Positions 1 through 7,913 of a stretch of 64,000 nucleotides of DNA are shown here, in pieces. Source of the stretch: Promicromonospora sukumoe 327MFSha3.1 (lineage in GTDB: Bacteria; Actinomycetota; Actinomycetes; Actinomycetales; Cellulomonadaceae). How positions within the stretch are numbered: position 1 is the first letter of the stretch; each line of letters opens with the position of its first letter. The DNA lies in assembly GCF_000385135.1 (NCBI RefSeq), contig NZ_ARQM01000014.1, positions 186,001 to 250,000 on the forward strand, in the 5' to 3' direction. The notes under the pieces are model-generated. The model had not been told where the DNA came from and made no database searches. It saw only the letters and a program-made list of their open reading frames with translations. The translations under genes were made by a program, and so were the position numbers.

Positions 1-692
1 CCCGTCGCCAGGCCGTCCCAGACCCAGAGGTTCGCCTGCTCGTCGGCGTGGTCGGGGAACGTCGCCGCGCGGTCGGAGGTGAACACCAGCGCGTCCCCGA
101 CCCAGATCGGGTCGTAGGTTCCGGCCTCGTCGTCGGGCAGGGGACGCTCCCACTCGCCGGTGCCCCGGTCGAGCCACAGCACGGACGCCGTGCCGCCGCG
201 GTACCTCTTCCAGTAGGCGGGTGTGCGGTAGCCGGCCGAGACGAGGGCGGTCGTCCGCCCGCCGTCCGGGCCCTGGTGCTCGGCGACACCCCACGCGGCC
301 CCGTAGCGCGGGGTCTCGACGGTGCCGTCGAGGCCGACCGCGCGCACCACGGTCAGGGAGCGCTCGTGCGCGCCCGCGTTGGACGAGACGAGCACCCGGC
401 CGGCGTCGTCCCAGCCGAGCACCGTCGTGGTCGTGCCACCGAACCAGGTGAGCCGTCGCGTGGCGCCGTCGGCCAGCTCGACCACGTAGGCCTCGGGGTG
501 GCCGTCCTTGTGGGACACGTAGGCGAGACGCGTGCCGTCGGGGGAGAAGCGGGGGGACGTCGCGGGTACGTGGTCACTGGTCAGCCGCCAGGCACGGCCG
601 CCGGCGACGGGGGCGAGCCAGACGTCGTCGTCGGCCACGAACGCGACCTGGTCACCGTGGATGTGTGGGTACCTGAGATAGGGCTGGGTCAC
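1..692 (-). CDS. Tricorn protease homologue (S41 family), N-terminal propeller, truncated by window edge
   Basis: The reading frame starts at a GTG (VTQPYLRYPHIHGDQVAFV) and runs off the left edge after about 230 codons, so the 3' part is missing. The visible part is the N-terminal beta-propeller of actinobacterial tricorn-type proteases: the opening YLRYPHIHGD, the blade repeats AFVADDDVWLAP and SPDGTRLAYVSHKDG, and RRLTWFGG. In the family this six-bladed propeller gates a serine protease (PDZ plus tail-specific S41 domain) that degrades peptides released by the proteasome; the catalytic part is not visible here. It diverges from the ABC-transporter operon to its right. The family call is firm from these motifs; that the C-terminal protease is intact is only assumed. 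Confidence 0.85.
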   Translation of the reverse strand, partial: MTQPYLRYPHIHGDQVAFVADDDVWLAPVAGGRAWRLTSDHVPATSPRFSPDGTRLAYVSHKDGHPEAYVVELADGATRRLTWFGGTTTTVLGWDDAGRVLVSSNAGAHERSLTVVRAVGLDGTVETPRYGAAWGVAEHQGPDGGRTTALVSAGYRTPAYWKRYRGGTASVLWLDRGTGEWERPLPDDEAGTYDPIWVGDALVFTSDRAATFPDHADEQANLWVWDGLAT

Positions 693-1071
693 CGCCTCAA
701 CGTACTCGCGGCACCCCGGCGCGGTCACCGGAAATCGCTGAGGGCGAGGACCATGCGGACGCATCCAGTCCGGTCCCGTCCACATCTTGGTCTCATATCA
801 TGGAACGCTGTGGTGCCCGAGTTGCATCATCCGGTTCTATGGGGTTCATCGGCATTGCCTGACAAAAGATGACGGAACGCCCCATGGGAGAGGAAAGCCG
901 GATGACGTCACGACGCGCCACGACGACTCCCTCCGTCCCCTGGTCCTGCCGAATGCGGCAGTGCACCGGCATGTGACGCTCCCTTCGAGCCTGCCGCCCG
1001 GACCGGTCCGGGCCTTGTCGGTGCACAGCGACAGCCCTTCCGCACGGACCGATCGCAACGGATGGAAACCC
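693..1071. promoter_or_regulatory. Divergent intergenic region upstream of the ssu-type operon
   Basis: This 379-base stretch separates the tricorn homologue from the ABC ATPase. Open frames cross it on both strands but none looks like a gene. It holds an 18-bp perfect palindrome (listed separately) and a short hairpin TGCCG-AATG-CGGCA near 950. I see no actinobacterial SAM-riboswitch core and no convincing -35/-10 pair. It should contain both divergent promoters. Confidence 0.45.
996..1013. promoter_or_regulatory. 18-bp perfect palindrome upstream of ABC ATPase
   Basis: GCCCGGACCGGTCCGGGC is a perfect dyad about 60 bases before the chosen ATG. It could be an operator for a dimeric regulator or an mRNA hairpin in the leader. 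The sequence does not decide which, and with such GC content chance is not negligible. Confidence 0.4.
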
Positions 1072-1998
1072 ATGGTTCCCACAGCCCCGTCCACAGCTTT
1101 GTCCACAGCTACGCCGACAGACCGGGCGGGTGAGCAGGACGCCGCCGCGTCCCCGGCGCTCCCCGTCCGGCTCGATGCCGTCGCGCGGACCTTCGCGGTG
1201 CCCGGCCGGCCCCGCGGCCGAGCGCAGGGGCCTGCGCCCCACGCGGGCACCACCGTGCTCCGGGACGTCGACCTCGAGGTCGCGCCGGGCGAGATCGTGG
1301 CCGTGCTCGGCCCGTCCGGCTGCGGTAAGTCGACCCTGCTGCGCCAGGTCAGCGGCCTGGACGCGCCCACGTCGGGCAGCGTCACGATCGGCGGCGCACC
1401 CGTGGTCGGGGCCGACCCGCGCACCGCCGTCGCCTTCCAGGAGCCGCGCCTGCTGCCCTGGCGCACGCTCACGCAGAACGTGGTGCTCGGCCTCCCGCCG
1501 GGCACCGCGAAGGACGCCGGCCGGGAGCGAGTGGCCCGGCTGCTCGACCTGGTCGGGCTGGCGGCGTCGGCCGGGCTGCGGCCCCGCCAGGTGTCGGGCG
1601 GCATGGCGCAGCGCGCCTCGCTCGCCCGGGCGCTGGCCCGCAACCCCGGGGTGCTGCTGCTCGACGAGCCGTTCGGTGCGCTCGACGCGCTGACCCGGCT
1701 GCGCATGCAGGACCTCCTGCTCGACGTCCACGCGGCCCAGCCCGCGACGATCCTGCTGGTCACGCACGACGTCGAGGAGGCGCTCTACCTCGCCGACCGC
1801 GTGGTGCTGCTGCGCACGGTCGCGGACGGCGCCGCCGCGTCCGACGGCGGGCCGCTCGCCGACGCCGGCCCGGCGAGCATCGCGCGGATCGTGGACGTGC
1901 CGGGCGACCGGCCCCGCGACCGCGCCTCGCGCGACCTGGCCGAGCTCCGCGCGGAGCTGCTCGACGGCCTCGGCGTGCCGACGCACCACGACCGCTGA
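1072..1998 (+). CDS. ssuB: ABC transporter ATP-binding protein, nitrate/sulfonate/taurine type
   Basis: 308 aa from ATG 1072; the open frame extends upstream to 787 but that part has no family similarity. Walker A GPSGCGKST lies near residue 79, the Q-loop in AFQEPRLLPW, the signature VSGGMAQR near 174, Walker B VLLLDEPFGALD near 194 and the H-loop VTHD after it. Together these are typical of SsuB/TauB/NrtD ATPases, which power uptake of sulfonates or related anions at the inner face of the membrane. It is the first gene of an operon with the binding lipoprotein (114 bases downstream) and the permease. Residues 1-50 are Pro/Ala/Thr-rich and longer than in most homologues, so a later start is possible. 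TTGTCCACA at 1099 is a DnaA-box-like word inside the gene. Confidence 0.85.
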   Translation: MVPTAPSTALSTATPTDRAGEQDAAASPALPVRLDAVARTFAVPGRPRGRAQGPAPHAGTTVLRDVDLEVAPGEIVAVLGPSGCGKSTLLRQVSGLDAPTSGSVTIGGAPVVGADPRTAVAFQEPRLLPWRTLTQNVVLGLPPGTAKDAGRERVARLLDLVGLAASAGLRPRQVSGGMAQRASLARALARNPGVLLLDEPFGALDALTRLRMQDLLLDVHAAQPATILLVTHDVEEALYLADRVVLLRTVADGAAASDGGPLADAGPASIARIVDVPGDRPRDRASRDLAELRAELLDGLGVPTHHDR

Positions 1999-2112
1999 AC
2001 CCAGGCCCCGGCCCTGAGCTCGGCCCTGAACCCCGAGTCCCGGAACCGGGCTCACCGAACCGACAGACCCCCAGCCCGCCGGCCGCCGTCGGGCAGCGAG
2101 AGGAAAGAACCC

Positions 2113-3141
2113 ATGCGTAACCGTAGGCACACCGTTCTGGCGTCCGGCCTGGCCCTCGTCTCGGCGATGGCGATGAGCGGCTGCGTGGCCGGCGAGGGCT
2201 CGGCCGCCGCCGGCGGGAGCGAGGGCGCGGGGGAGTGGAGCACCGACACCCTGAACATCGACTTCGCCACGTACAACCCGCTCAGCCTCGTGGTCCGCGA
2301 GCAGGGCTGGCTGGAGGAGGAGCTCGACGGCGTCGAGGTCACCTGGGTGCAGTCGGACGGCTCGAACACCGCGAACGAGAACCTGCGGGCGGAGGCGATC
2401 GACTTCGGCTCCACGGCGGGCTCGGCGGCGCTCCTGGCGCGGGCGAACGGCTCGCCCATCCGCACGGTCGACATCTACAGCCAGCCGGAGTGGTCGGCGA
2501 TCGTGGTCGCGGGCGACTCGAAGATCGAGGACGTCGCCGACCTGGAGGGCGCGTCGATCGCGGCCACCAAGGGCACCGACCCGTACTTCTTCCTGCTGCA
2601 GACCCTCGACGAGGCGGGCATCCCGCTCAGCGAGGTCGAGGTGCAGAACCTGCAGCACGCCGACGGCCGCGCCGCGCTCGACAACGGGTCCGTCGACGCG
2701 TGGTCGGGCCTCGACCCGATCATGGCGGCCGCCGAGGCGGAGGCGGGCGACAAGCTGATCTACCGCAACATCGACTTCAACACCTACGGGTTCCTCAACG
2801 CGCGCGAGGAGTTCGTGGACGAGCACCCGGACGTCACGCAGGCCGTCGTGGACGCCTACGAGCAGGCCCGCGCCTGGGCCCTGGAGAACCCCGAGGAGCT
2901 GTCCGCGCTGCTCGCGGAGGTCGCCTCGATCGACCCCGAGGTCGCGTCCACGGTGATCGAGGAGCGCACCGTGCTCGACCTCGACCCGGTGCCCGGCGAC
3001 AAGCAGCGCGACGTGCTGGAGGTCGTGGGCCCGATCTTCGTCGAGTCGGGCGACGTGGCCGCGCAGGAGAACGTCGACAGCGCGCTCGACCAGCTCTTCG
3101 CGCCCGAGTTCGCGCAGGAGGCGGTGGCCTCGGATGGCTGA
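2113..3141 (+). CDS. ssuA: ABC transporter substrate-binding lipoprotein, SsuA/TauA family
   Basis: 342 aa with a lipoprotein signal: basic MRNRRH, a hydrophobic run, and a lipobox-like AMSGC with the acylated Cys near residue 24. The mature part has SsuA/NMT1 features: NIDFATYNPLSLVVREQGWLE at the start, the AIDFGSTAGSAALLARANG stretch, and the ligand-lobe motif ADLEGASIAATKGTDP. It would capture an aliphatic sulfonate or a related anion outside the membrane and pass it to the adjoining permease. AGAGGAAAG about 10 bases upstream is a good ribosome binding site. Its end overlaps the permease start by 8 bases. Substrate identity cannot be read from sequence, and no SsuD-type monooxygenase lies nearby. 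Confidence 0.85.
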   Translation: MRNRRHTVLASGLALVSAMAMSGCVAGEGSAAAGGSEGAGEWSTDTLNIDFATYNPLSLVVREQGWLEEELDGVEVTWVQSDGSNTANENLRAEAIDFGSTAGSAALLARANGSPIRTVDIYSQPEWSAIVVAGDSKIEDVADLEGASIAATKGTDPYFFLLQTLDEAGIPLSEVEVQNLQHADGRAALDNGSVDAWSGLDPIMAAAEAEAGDKLIYRNIDFNTYGFLNAREEFVDEHPDVTQAVVDAYEQARAWALENPEELSALLAEVASIDPEVASTVIEERTVLDLDPVPGDKQRDVLEVVGPIFVESGDVAAQENVDSALDQLFAPEFAQEAVASDG

Positions 3142-4039
3142 CCAGCAGGGCGAGGCAGGTCCCGTTCCCACGGTGGTGGTGCCGAACACCGAGCCGGGGC
3201 GTGCCCTGCCCGCCCGGGGTGCGTTCGGCGGCAGCACGCGCGGCTCCGCCGCCGCCGGGGACCTGACCCGTCGCGGTGGGGCCACGACCGGTCGTGCGGG
3301 CCGGGTGCTCCTCGGCCTGCTCGTGCCGCTGGTCCTCCTCGGGTTGTGGTGGGGCACGACGGCGGCCGGCCTGGTCCCGCCGTACCAGCTCCCCGGCCCG
3401 GTGGCCGTGTGGGACGCCGCCGTCGACCTGGTCGAGCGCGGGCAGCTCTGGCACCACGTGGCGATCTCGACGCAGCGCGTGCTGATCGGGTTCGCGCTGG
3501 GCGCCGCCGCGGGTCTCGCCGTCGGCTCCCTGGTGGGGCTGTCCAAGCTCGGTGACCTGCTGCTCGCGCCCACGCTCGGCGCGATCCGCGCCGTGCCCTC
3601 GCTCGCCTGGGTGCCGCTGCTGATCCTGTGGCTCAAGATCGGCGAGGAGTCCAAGATCATGCTCATCGCGATCGGCGCGTTCTTCCCCGTCTACACGACG
3701 ATCGCGGCGGCCCTGCGGCACGTCGACCCCCACCTGGTCGAGGCGGGGCGGGCCTTCGGGCTGCGCGGGCTGCGGCTCCTGACGACGGTGCAGCTCCCCG
3801 CGGTGCTGCCCTCGCTGGTGGCCGGGCTCCGGCTGGCGCTCGCGCAGTCGTGGCTGTTCCTCGTGGCCGCCGAGCTCATCGCGTCGTCGATGGGCCTCGG
3901 GTTCCTGCTCAACGACTCCCAGCAGAACGGGCGCGTGGACCGCATCCTGCTGGCGATCGTGCTGCTCGCCGTGCTGGGCAAGCTCACGGACGCGTTGATC
4001 GGGCTGGCCGAGCGCCGCCTGCTGCGGCGGTGGGCATGA
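3134..4039 (+). CDS. ssuC: ABC transporter permease, SsuC/TauC family
   Basis: 301 aa. After a Gly/Ala/Arg-rich 55-residue cytoplasmic N-terminus come about six membrane segments, starting with VLLGLLVPLVLLGLWWG. The coupling-loop EAA motif is EAGRAFGLRGLRLLTTVQLPAVLPSLVAG, as in SsuC/TauC/NrtB permeases of the BPD_transp_1 family. It overlaps the lipoprotein gene by 8 bases and its stop overlaps the next start (ATGA), so the genes are translationally coupled. With the ATPase and lipoprotein it makes a complete importer. Confidence 0.88.
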   Translation: MADQQGEAGPVPTVVVPNTEPGRALPARGAFGGSTRGSAAAGDLTRRGGATTGRAGRVLLGLLVPLVLLGLWWGTTAAGLVPPYQLPGPVAVWDAAVDLVERGQLWHHVAISTQRVLIGFALGAAAGLAVGSLVGLSKLGDLLLAPTLGAIRAVPSLAWVPLLILWLKIGEESKIMLIAIGAFFPVYTTIAAALRHVDPHLVEAGRAFGLRGLRLLTTVQLPAVLPSLVAGLRLALAQSWLFLVAAELIASSMGLGFLLNDSQQNGRVDRILLAIVLLAVLGKLTDALIGLAERRLLRRWA

Positions 4040-6039
4040 CGGCGGGTGGGACGACGGCGCCGCGCGTCACCGCCCCGAACGTCACCGCGGAGGCGTACGA
4101 CCGTGCCGCGGCCGACCCGGTCGCGTTCTGGGAGGAGGCGGCCCGCCGCCTCGACTGGGCGACGCCGTGGCACACCGCGCACACCTGGTCCCCGCCGGTG
4201 CCGCAGGACGGCGACCCCGAAGGCCTGACCGTTCCCGAGGCCGCCTGGTTCGTGGGCGGCCGGCTGAACGTCGCCGCGAACTGCGTGGACCGGCACGTCA
4301 CCGCGGGCCTCGGCGCCAAGCCCGCCCTGCACTGGGAGGGCGAGAACGGCGACCGCACCTCGGTCACGTACGCCGACCTGCAGCGCCGCGTCGCGCAGGC
4401 CGCCCACGCGCTGACCGCCCTCGGCGTCGGGCCGGGCGACCGCGTGGTGATCTACCTGCCGGTGCTCGTGGAGACCGTGGTGATCGCCCTGGCCTGCGCG
4501 CGCATCGGCGCCGTGCACAGCCTGGTGTTCGGCGGGTTCAGCGCCGAGGCGCTGCGGTTCCGCCTCGCGGACACCGGGGCCAAGCTGCTGGTCACCACCG
4601 ACGGGCAGTACCGCCGCGGCGTCGCGACGTCGGTCAAGGCGACCGCCGACGAGGCCGTGGCCGGGCTGGACCACGTGGAGCACGTGCTGGTGATCCGCCG
4701 CACCGGCTCCGACGTGACCTGGACGGACCGGGACGTCTGGTGGCACGACGCCGTCGACACGGCGCCCGAGGTGCACGACGCGCAGGCGTTCGACACCGAG
4801 CACCCGCTCTTCATCATCTACACCAGCGGCACCACGGGTAAGCCCAAGGGGCTTGTCCACACCTCCGGTGGATATCTCACGCACGCGAGCTGGGCCCACT
4901 GGGCGCACTTCGACGCGCGGCCAGACGACGTGCACTGGTGCACCGCCGACCTGGCCTGGGTCACGGCGCACACCTACGAGATCTACGGCCCGCTCTCCAA
5001 CGGCCTCACGCAGGTGATCTACGAGGGCACGCCGGACACGCCCTCGCGCGAGCGGCACCTGGAGATCATCGAGCGGTACGGCGTCACCGTGTACTACACG
5101 GCGCCCACGCTGATCCGGACCTTCATGACCTGGTTCGGCGACACGCTGCCGGCGGGGCACGACCTGTCCTCCTTGCGCCTGCTCGGCACGGTCGGCGAGG
5201 CGATCAACCCCGCCGCCTGGGAGTGGTTCCGCGCGACGTTCGGGCGCGGCGAGCTGCCCGTGATCGACACCTGGTGGCAGTCCGAGACGGGTGCCGCCAT
5301 GGTGGCCCCGCTCCCGTACGTGACGCCGCTGGTCCCCGGCTCCGCGACCCGGGCCCTGCCCGGCATCGAGGTGGCCGTGGTGGACGACGACGGTCGGCGC
5401 CTCGGCCCCGGCGAGCCCGGCATCCTCGTGGTGACGAGGCCGTGGCCGGGCATGGCGCGCACCGTCTGGCGCGACCCGGCGCGCTACCGCGACGCGTACT
5501 GGCGCAGGTTCGCGGGCCAGGGTCCCGCGGGCGCGTACTACGTGGCCGGCGACGGCGCGCTGCTGGACGAGCAGGGCAACGTGCACCTGCTGGGCCGGCT
5601 CGACGACGTCGTGAACGTCTCCGGGCACCGGCTGTCCACCATCGAGATCGAGTCCGCGCTGGTGGCGCACCCCACGGTCGGCGAGGCCGGCGTCGCGGGC
5701 GTGCCGGACGCCGTCACCGGGCAGGCCGTGGCGGCGTTCGTGGTGCTGTCGGGCGTAGGTTGGGCGGGCACGGCGTCGCCGCAGGAGGCGGACGCCGGGG
5801 CTGCCGCGCTCCGGTCGCAGGTGGCACGCGAGATCGGGCCGGTGGCCAAGCCGCGGCACGTGATCGTGGTGCCCGAGCTGCCGAAGACGCGGTCGGGCAA
5901 GATCATGCGGCGCCTCCTGGCGCAGCTGTGGCAGGGCGAGGAACTGGGCGACGTCACGTCGCTGCAGAACCCGTGGGCCGTCGACGACATCCGCGAGGTC
6001 CTGGCAGCAGGAGTCGCGGAGAGGAAGGCAGGACGATGA
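4036..6039 (+). CDS. Acetyl-CoA synthetase-like acyl-CoA ligase
   Basis: 667 aa, AMP-forming ligase of the ANL superfamily. The AMP-binding A3 motif YTSGTTGKPKG is near residue 261. The Acs-like substrate/CoA region reads ADLAWVTAHTYEIYGPL and DTWWQSETG; the Trp there fits a short acyl substrate. The hinge motif is GRLDDVVNVSGHRLS. KTRSGKIMRR near 616 carries the lysine that is acetylated in Acs enzymes. The start at 4036 lies in an ATGA overlap with the permease, which excludes the longer upstream frame. Placed between a sulfonate-type importer and O-acetylhomoserine sulfhydrylase, it may re-activate the acetate that the latter releases (inference). Propionate or another short acid remains possible as substrate. 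Confidence 0.85.
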   Translation: MTAGGTTAPRVTAPNVTAEAYDRAAADPVAFWEEAARRLDWATPWHTAHTWSPPVPQDGDPEGLTVPEAAWFVGGRLNVAANCVDRHVTAGLGAKPALHWEGENGDRTSVTYADLQRRVAQAAHALTALGVGPGDRVVIYLPVLVETVVIALACARIGAVHSLVFGGFSAEALRFRLADTGAKLLVTTDGQYRRGVATSVKATADEAVAGLDHVEHVLVIRRTGSDVTWTDRDVWWHDAVDTAPEVHDAQAFDTEHPLFIIYTSGTTGKPKGLVHTSGGYLTHASWAHWAHFDARPDDVHWCTADLAWVTAHTYEIYGPLSNGLTQVIYEGTPDTPSRERHLEIIERYGVTVYYTAPTLIRTFMTWFGDTLPAGHDLSSLRLLGTVGEAINPAAWEWFRATFGRGELPVIDTWWQSETGAAMVAPLPYVTPLVPGSATRALPGIEVAVVDDDGRRLGPGEPGILVVTRPWPGMARTVWRDPARYRDAYWRRFAGQGPAGAYYVAGDGALLDEQGNVHLLGRLDDVVNVSGHRLSTIEIESALVAHPTVGEAGVAGVPDAVTGQAVAAFVVLSGVGWAGTASPQEADAGAAALRSQVAREIGPVAKPRHVIVVPELPKTRSGKIMRRLLAQLWQGEELGDVTSLQNPWAVDDIREVLAAGVAERKAGR

Positions 6040-7358
6040 CCGAGCACACCTTCGGGTTCCGCACGCGGGCCCTCCACGCGGGGGGCATCCCCGACGCGGC
6101 GACCGGGGCACGGGCGGTGCCGATCTACCAGACCACGTCGTTCGTGTTCCAGGACACCGACGACGCCGCGAACCTGTTCGCGCTGCAGAAGTACGGCAAC
6201 ATCTACTCGCGCATCGGCAACCCCACGGTCGCGGCGCTCGAGGAGCGCATCGCGTCGCTGGAGGGCGGCATCGGCGCGGTCGCGACGGCGTCCGGCATGT
6301 CGGCGGAGTTCATCACGTTCGCCGCGCTCGTCGGGGCGGGCGACCACGTGGTCGCGTCCGCGCAGCTCTACGGCGGCACGGTGACGCAGCTCGACGTGAC
6401 GCTGCGCCGGTTCGGCGTCGAGACCACGTTCGTGCCCGGCACCGACCCCGCCGACTACGCCGCGGCGATCACGCCCGAGACCAAGGTGCTGTACACCGAG
6501 GTCGTCGCCAACCCGTCGGGCGAGGTCGCCGACCTGGAGGGGCTCGCCGAGGTGGCCCACGCCGCCGGCATCCCCCTGGTGGTGGACGCGACGCTCGCGA
6601 CGCCGTATCTGGTGCGGCCCATCGAGCACGGCGCCGACATCGTGATCCACTCCGTGACCAAGTTCCTCGGCGGGCACGGCACCACGCTCGGCGGTGTCGT
6701 CGTCGAGTCCGGGCGGTTCGACTGGGGCAACGGCAAGTTCCCGCAGATGACCGAGCCCGTGCCGTCCTACGGCGACGTGCGCTGGTGGGGCAACTTCGGC
6801 GAGTACGGCTTCCTCACCAAGCTCCGCTCCGAGCAGCTCCGCGACATCGGCCCCGCGCTCTCGGCGCAGTCGGCCTTCCAGCTCCTGCAGGGCATCGAGA
6901 CCCTGCCGCACCGCCTGGACGCGCACCTCGCGAACGCCCGCGCCGTGGCCGAGTGGCTCGACTCCGACCCGCGCGTCTCCTACGTGCTCTGGGCCGGCCT
7001 GCCGTCGCACCCGCACCACGAGCGGGCGCAGAAGTACCTGCCGCTGGGGCCGGGCTCGGTCTTCGCGTTCGGCCTCCAGGTCCCCGAGAACAGCGGCGTG
7101 CTGCTCGACGGGCGCGAGGCCGGCCGCCTGTTCATCGAGTCGCTCCAGCTCGCCTCCCACCTCGCGAACGTCGGCGACGCGCGCACCCTGGTGATCCACC
7201 CGGCGTCGACCACGCACCAGCAGCTCTCCGCCGACCAGCTCGAGGCGGCGGGCGTGCCCGAGGACCTCATCCGCATCTCGGTCGGCCTGGAGGACGTCGA
7301 GGACATCCTCTGGGACCTCGACCAGGCACTGACCAAGGCGACGGGAGCGACCCGATGA
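6036..7358 (+). CDS. metY: O-acetylhomoserine sulfhydrylase
   Basis: 440 aa PLP enzyme of the Cys/Met metabolism family. The N-terminus GFRTRALHAGGIPDAATGARAVPIYQTTSF, the YSRIGNPT motif and the HSVTKFLGGHG stretch (PLP lysine near residue 209) are those of MetY rather than cystathionine gamma-synthase, and the length also fits MetY. It makes homocysteine and acetate from O-acetylhomoserine and sulfide, a direct-sulfhydrylation route to methionine. The start lies in an ATGA overlap with the ligase gene, with GAGAGGAAGG just upstream. The stop overlaps the CoA-binding gene. In this operon it links sulfur uptake to methionine synthesis. Confidence 0.92.
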   Translation: MTEHTFGFRTRALHAGGIPDAATGARAVPIYQTTSFVFQDTDDAANLFALQKYGNIYSRIGNPTVAALEERIASLEGGIGAVATASGMSAEFITFAALVGAGDHVVASAQLYGGTVTQLDVTLRRFGVETTFVPGTDPADYAAAITPETKVLYTEVVANPSGEVADLEGLAEVAHAAGIPLVVDATLATPYLVRPIEHGADIVIHSVTKFLGGHGTTLGGVVVESGRFDWGNGKFPQMTEPVPSYGDVRWWGNFGEYGFLTKLRSEQLRDIGPALSAQSAFQLLQGIETLPHRLDAHLANARAVAEWLDSDPRVSYVLWAGLPSHPHHERAQKYLPLGPGSVFAFGLQVPENSGVLLDGREAGRLFIESLQLASHLANVGDARTLVIHPASTTHQQLSADQLEAAGVPEDLIRISVGLEDVEDILWDLDQALTKATGATR

Positions 7359-7846
7359 GCGAGACCACCCGGACCTGGCAGGGCCCGAGCGCCCCCGAGC
7401 GCCTGCGGATCCTGCGCTCCACGAAGTCGATCGCGATCGTCGGGGCGTCGGCGAACCAGGCACGCGCCAGCTACTTCGTGGCGACCTACCTGCTGTCCTC
7501 GTCCCCGTACGACGTGTACTTCGTGAACCCGCGGGCCACCGAGATCCTGGGGCACCCGGTGTACCCGAGCCTCGCGGACCTGCCCGTGGTGCCCGACCTC
7601 GTCGACGTCTTCCGGCGGCACGAGGACCTGCCGACCGTGCTGGACGAGACCATCGCCGTGGGCGCGAAGACCCTCTGGCTGCAGCTCGGCTCGTGGCACG
7701 AGGACGTCGCCCGCAAGGCGGAGGCCGCGGGGCTGAACGTCGTGATGGACCGCTGCGTCAAGATCGAGCACGCGCGGTTCCACGGCGGGCTGCACCTGGC
7801 CGGGTTCGACACGGGCGTGATCAGCTCCCGCCGGGCGGACCGGTAG
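7355..7846 (+). CDS. CoA-binding domain protein (YccU-like)
   Basis: 163 aa, a single Rossmann-type CoA-binding domain. The nucleotide loop SIAIVGASANQARAS starts near residue 25, followed by YDVYFVNPRATEILGHPVYPSL and the late motif AGLNVVMDRCVKIEHARF, all standard for small YccU-like proteins. Their biochemical role is poorly known; they resemble the CoA-binding lobe of succinyl-CoA synthetase without its catalytic parts. ATGA overlap with metY puts it at the end of the operon. A role with the acyl-CoA ligase or in sensing CoA/persulfide status is conceivable but not shown. A strong hairpin follows. Confidence 0.85.
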   Translation: MSETTRTWQGPSAPERLRILRSTKSIAIVGASANQARASYFVATYLLSSSPYDVYFVNPRATEILGHPVYPSLADLPVVPDLVDVFRRHEDLPTVLDETIAVGAKTLWLQLGSWHEDVARKAEAAGLNVVMDRCVKIEHARFHGGLHLAGFDTGVISSRRADR

Positions 7847-7862
7847 GCCCGGCGCCGGTGCC

Positions 7863-7888
7863 GGGCCCGGGCCTTCGGGCCCGGGTCC
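7863..7888. terminator. Hairpin with TTCG tetraloop after the ssu-met operon
   Basis: An 11-bp stem (one G-T pair) closes on a TTCG tetraloop, an unusually stable RNA hairpin, 16 bases after the operon's last stop and just before the next promoter. There is no T-tract. Confidence 0.7.
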
Positions 7889-7898
7889 CGGCCCGGGC

Positions 7899-7904
7899 TA
7901 GAGT
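7899..7904 (+). promoter_or_regulatory. Leaderless-type -10 element TAGAGT
   Basis: TAGAGT ends 9 bases before ATG 7914, with no ribosome binding site between. This suggests transcription starts at or next to the start codon. Confidence 0.5.
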
Positions 7905-7913
7905 CGGTCCACG

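Noticed and set aside
693-1071. SAM riboswitch or cysteine attenuator before the ssu/met operon
   Set aside because: No SAM-riboswitch core was found. An open frame with two Cys codons (WCPSC) crosses the region but has no ribosome binding site and no stop before the ATPase gene.
793-3666. Very long minus-strand open frame (957 codons) opposite the ABC-transporter genes
   Set aside because: It is an antisense shadow caused by high GC; it is low-complexity, rich in Arg/Gly/His/Val, and overlaps three genes with clear family motifs.
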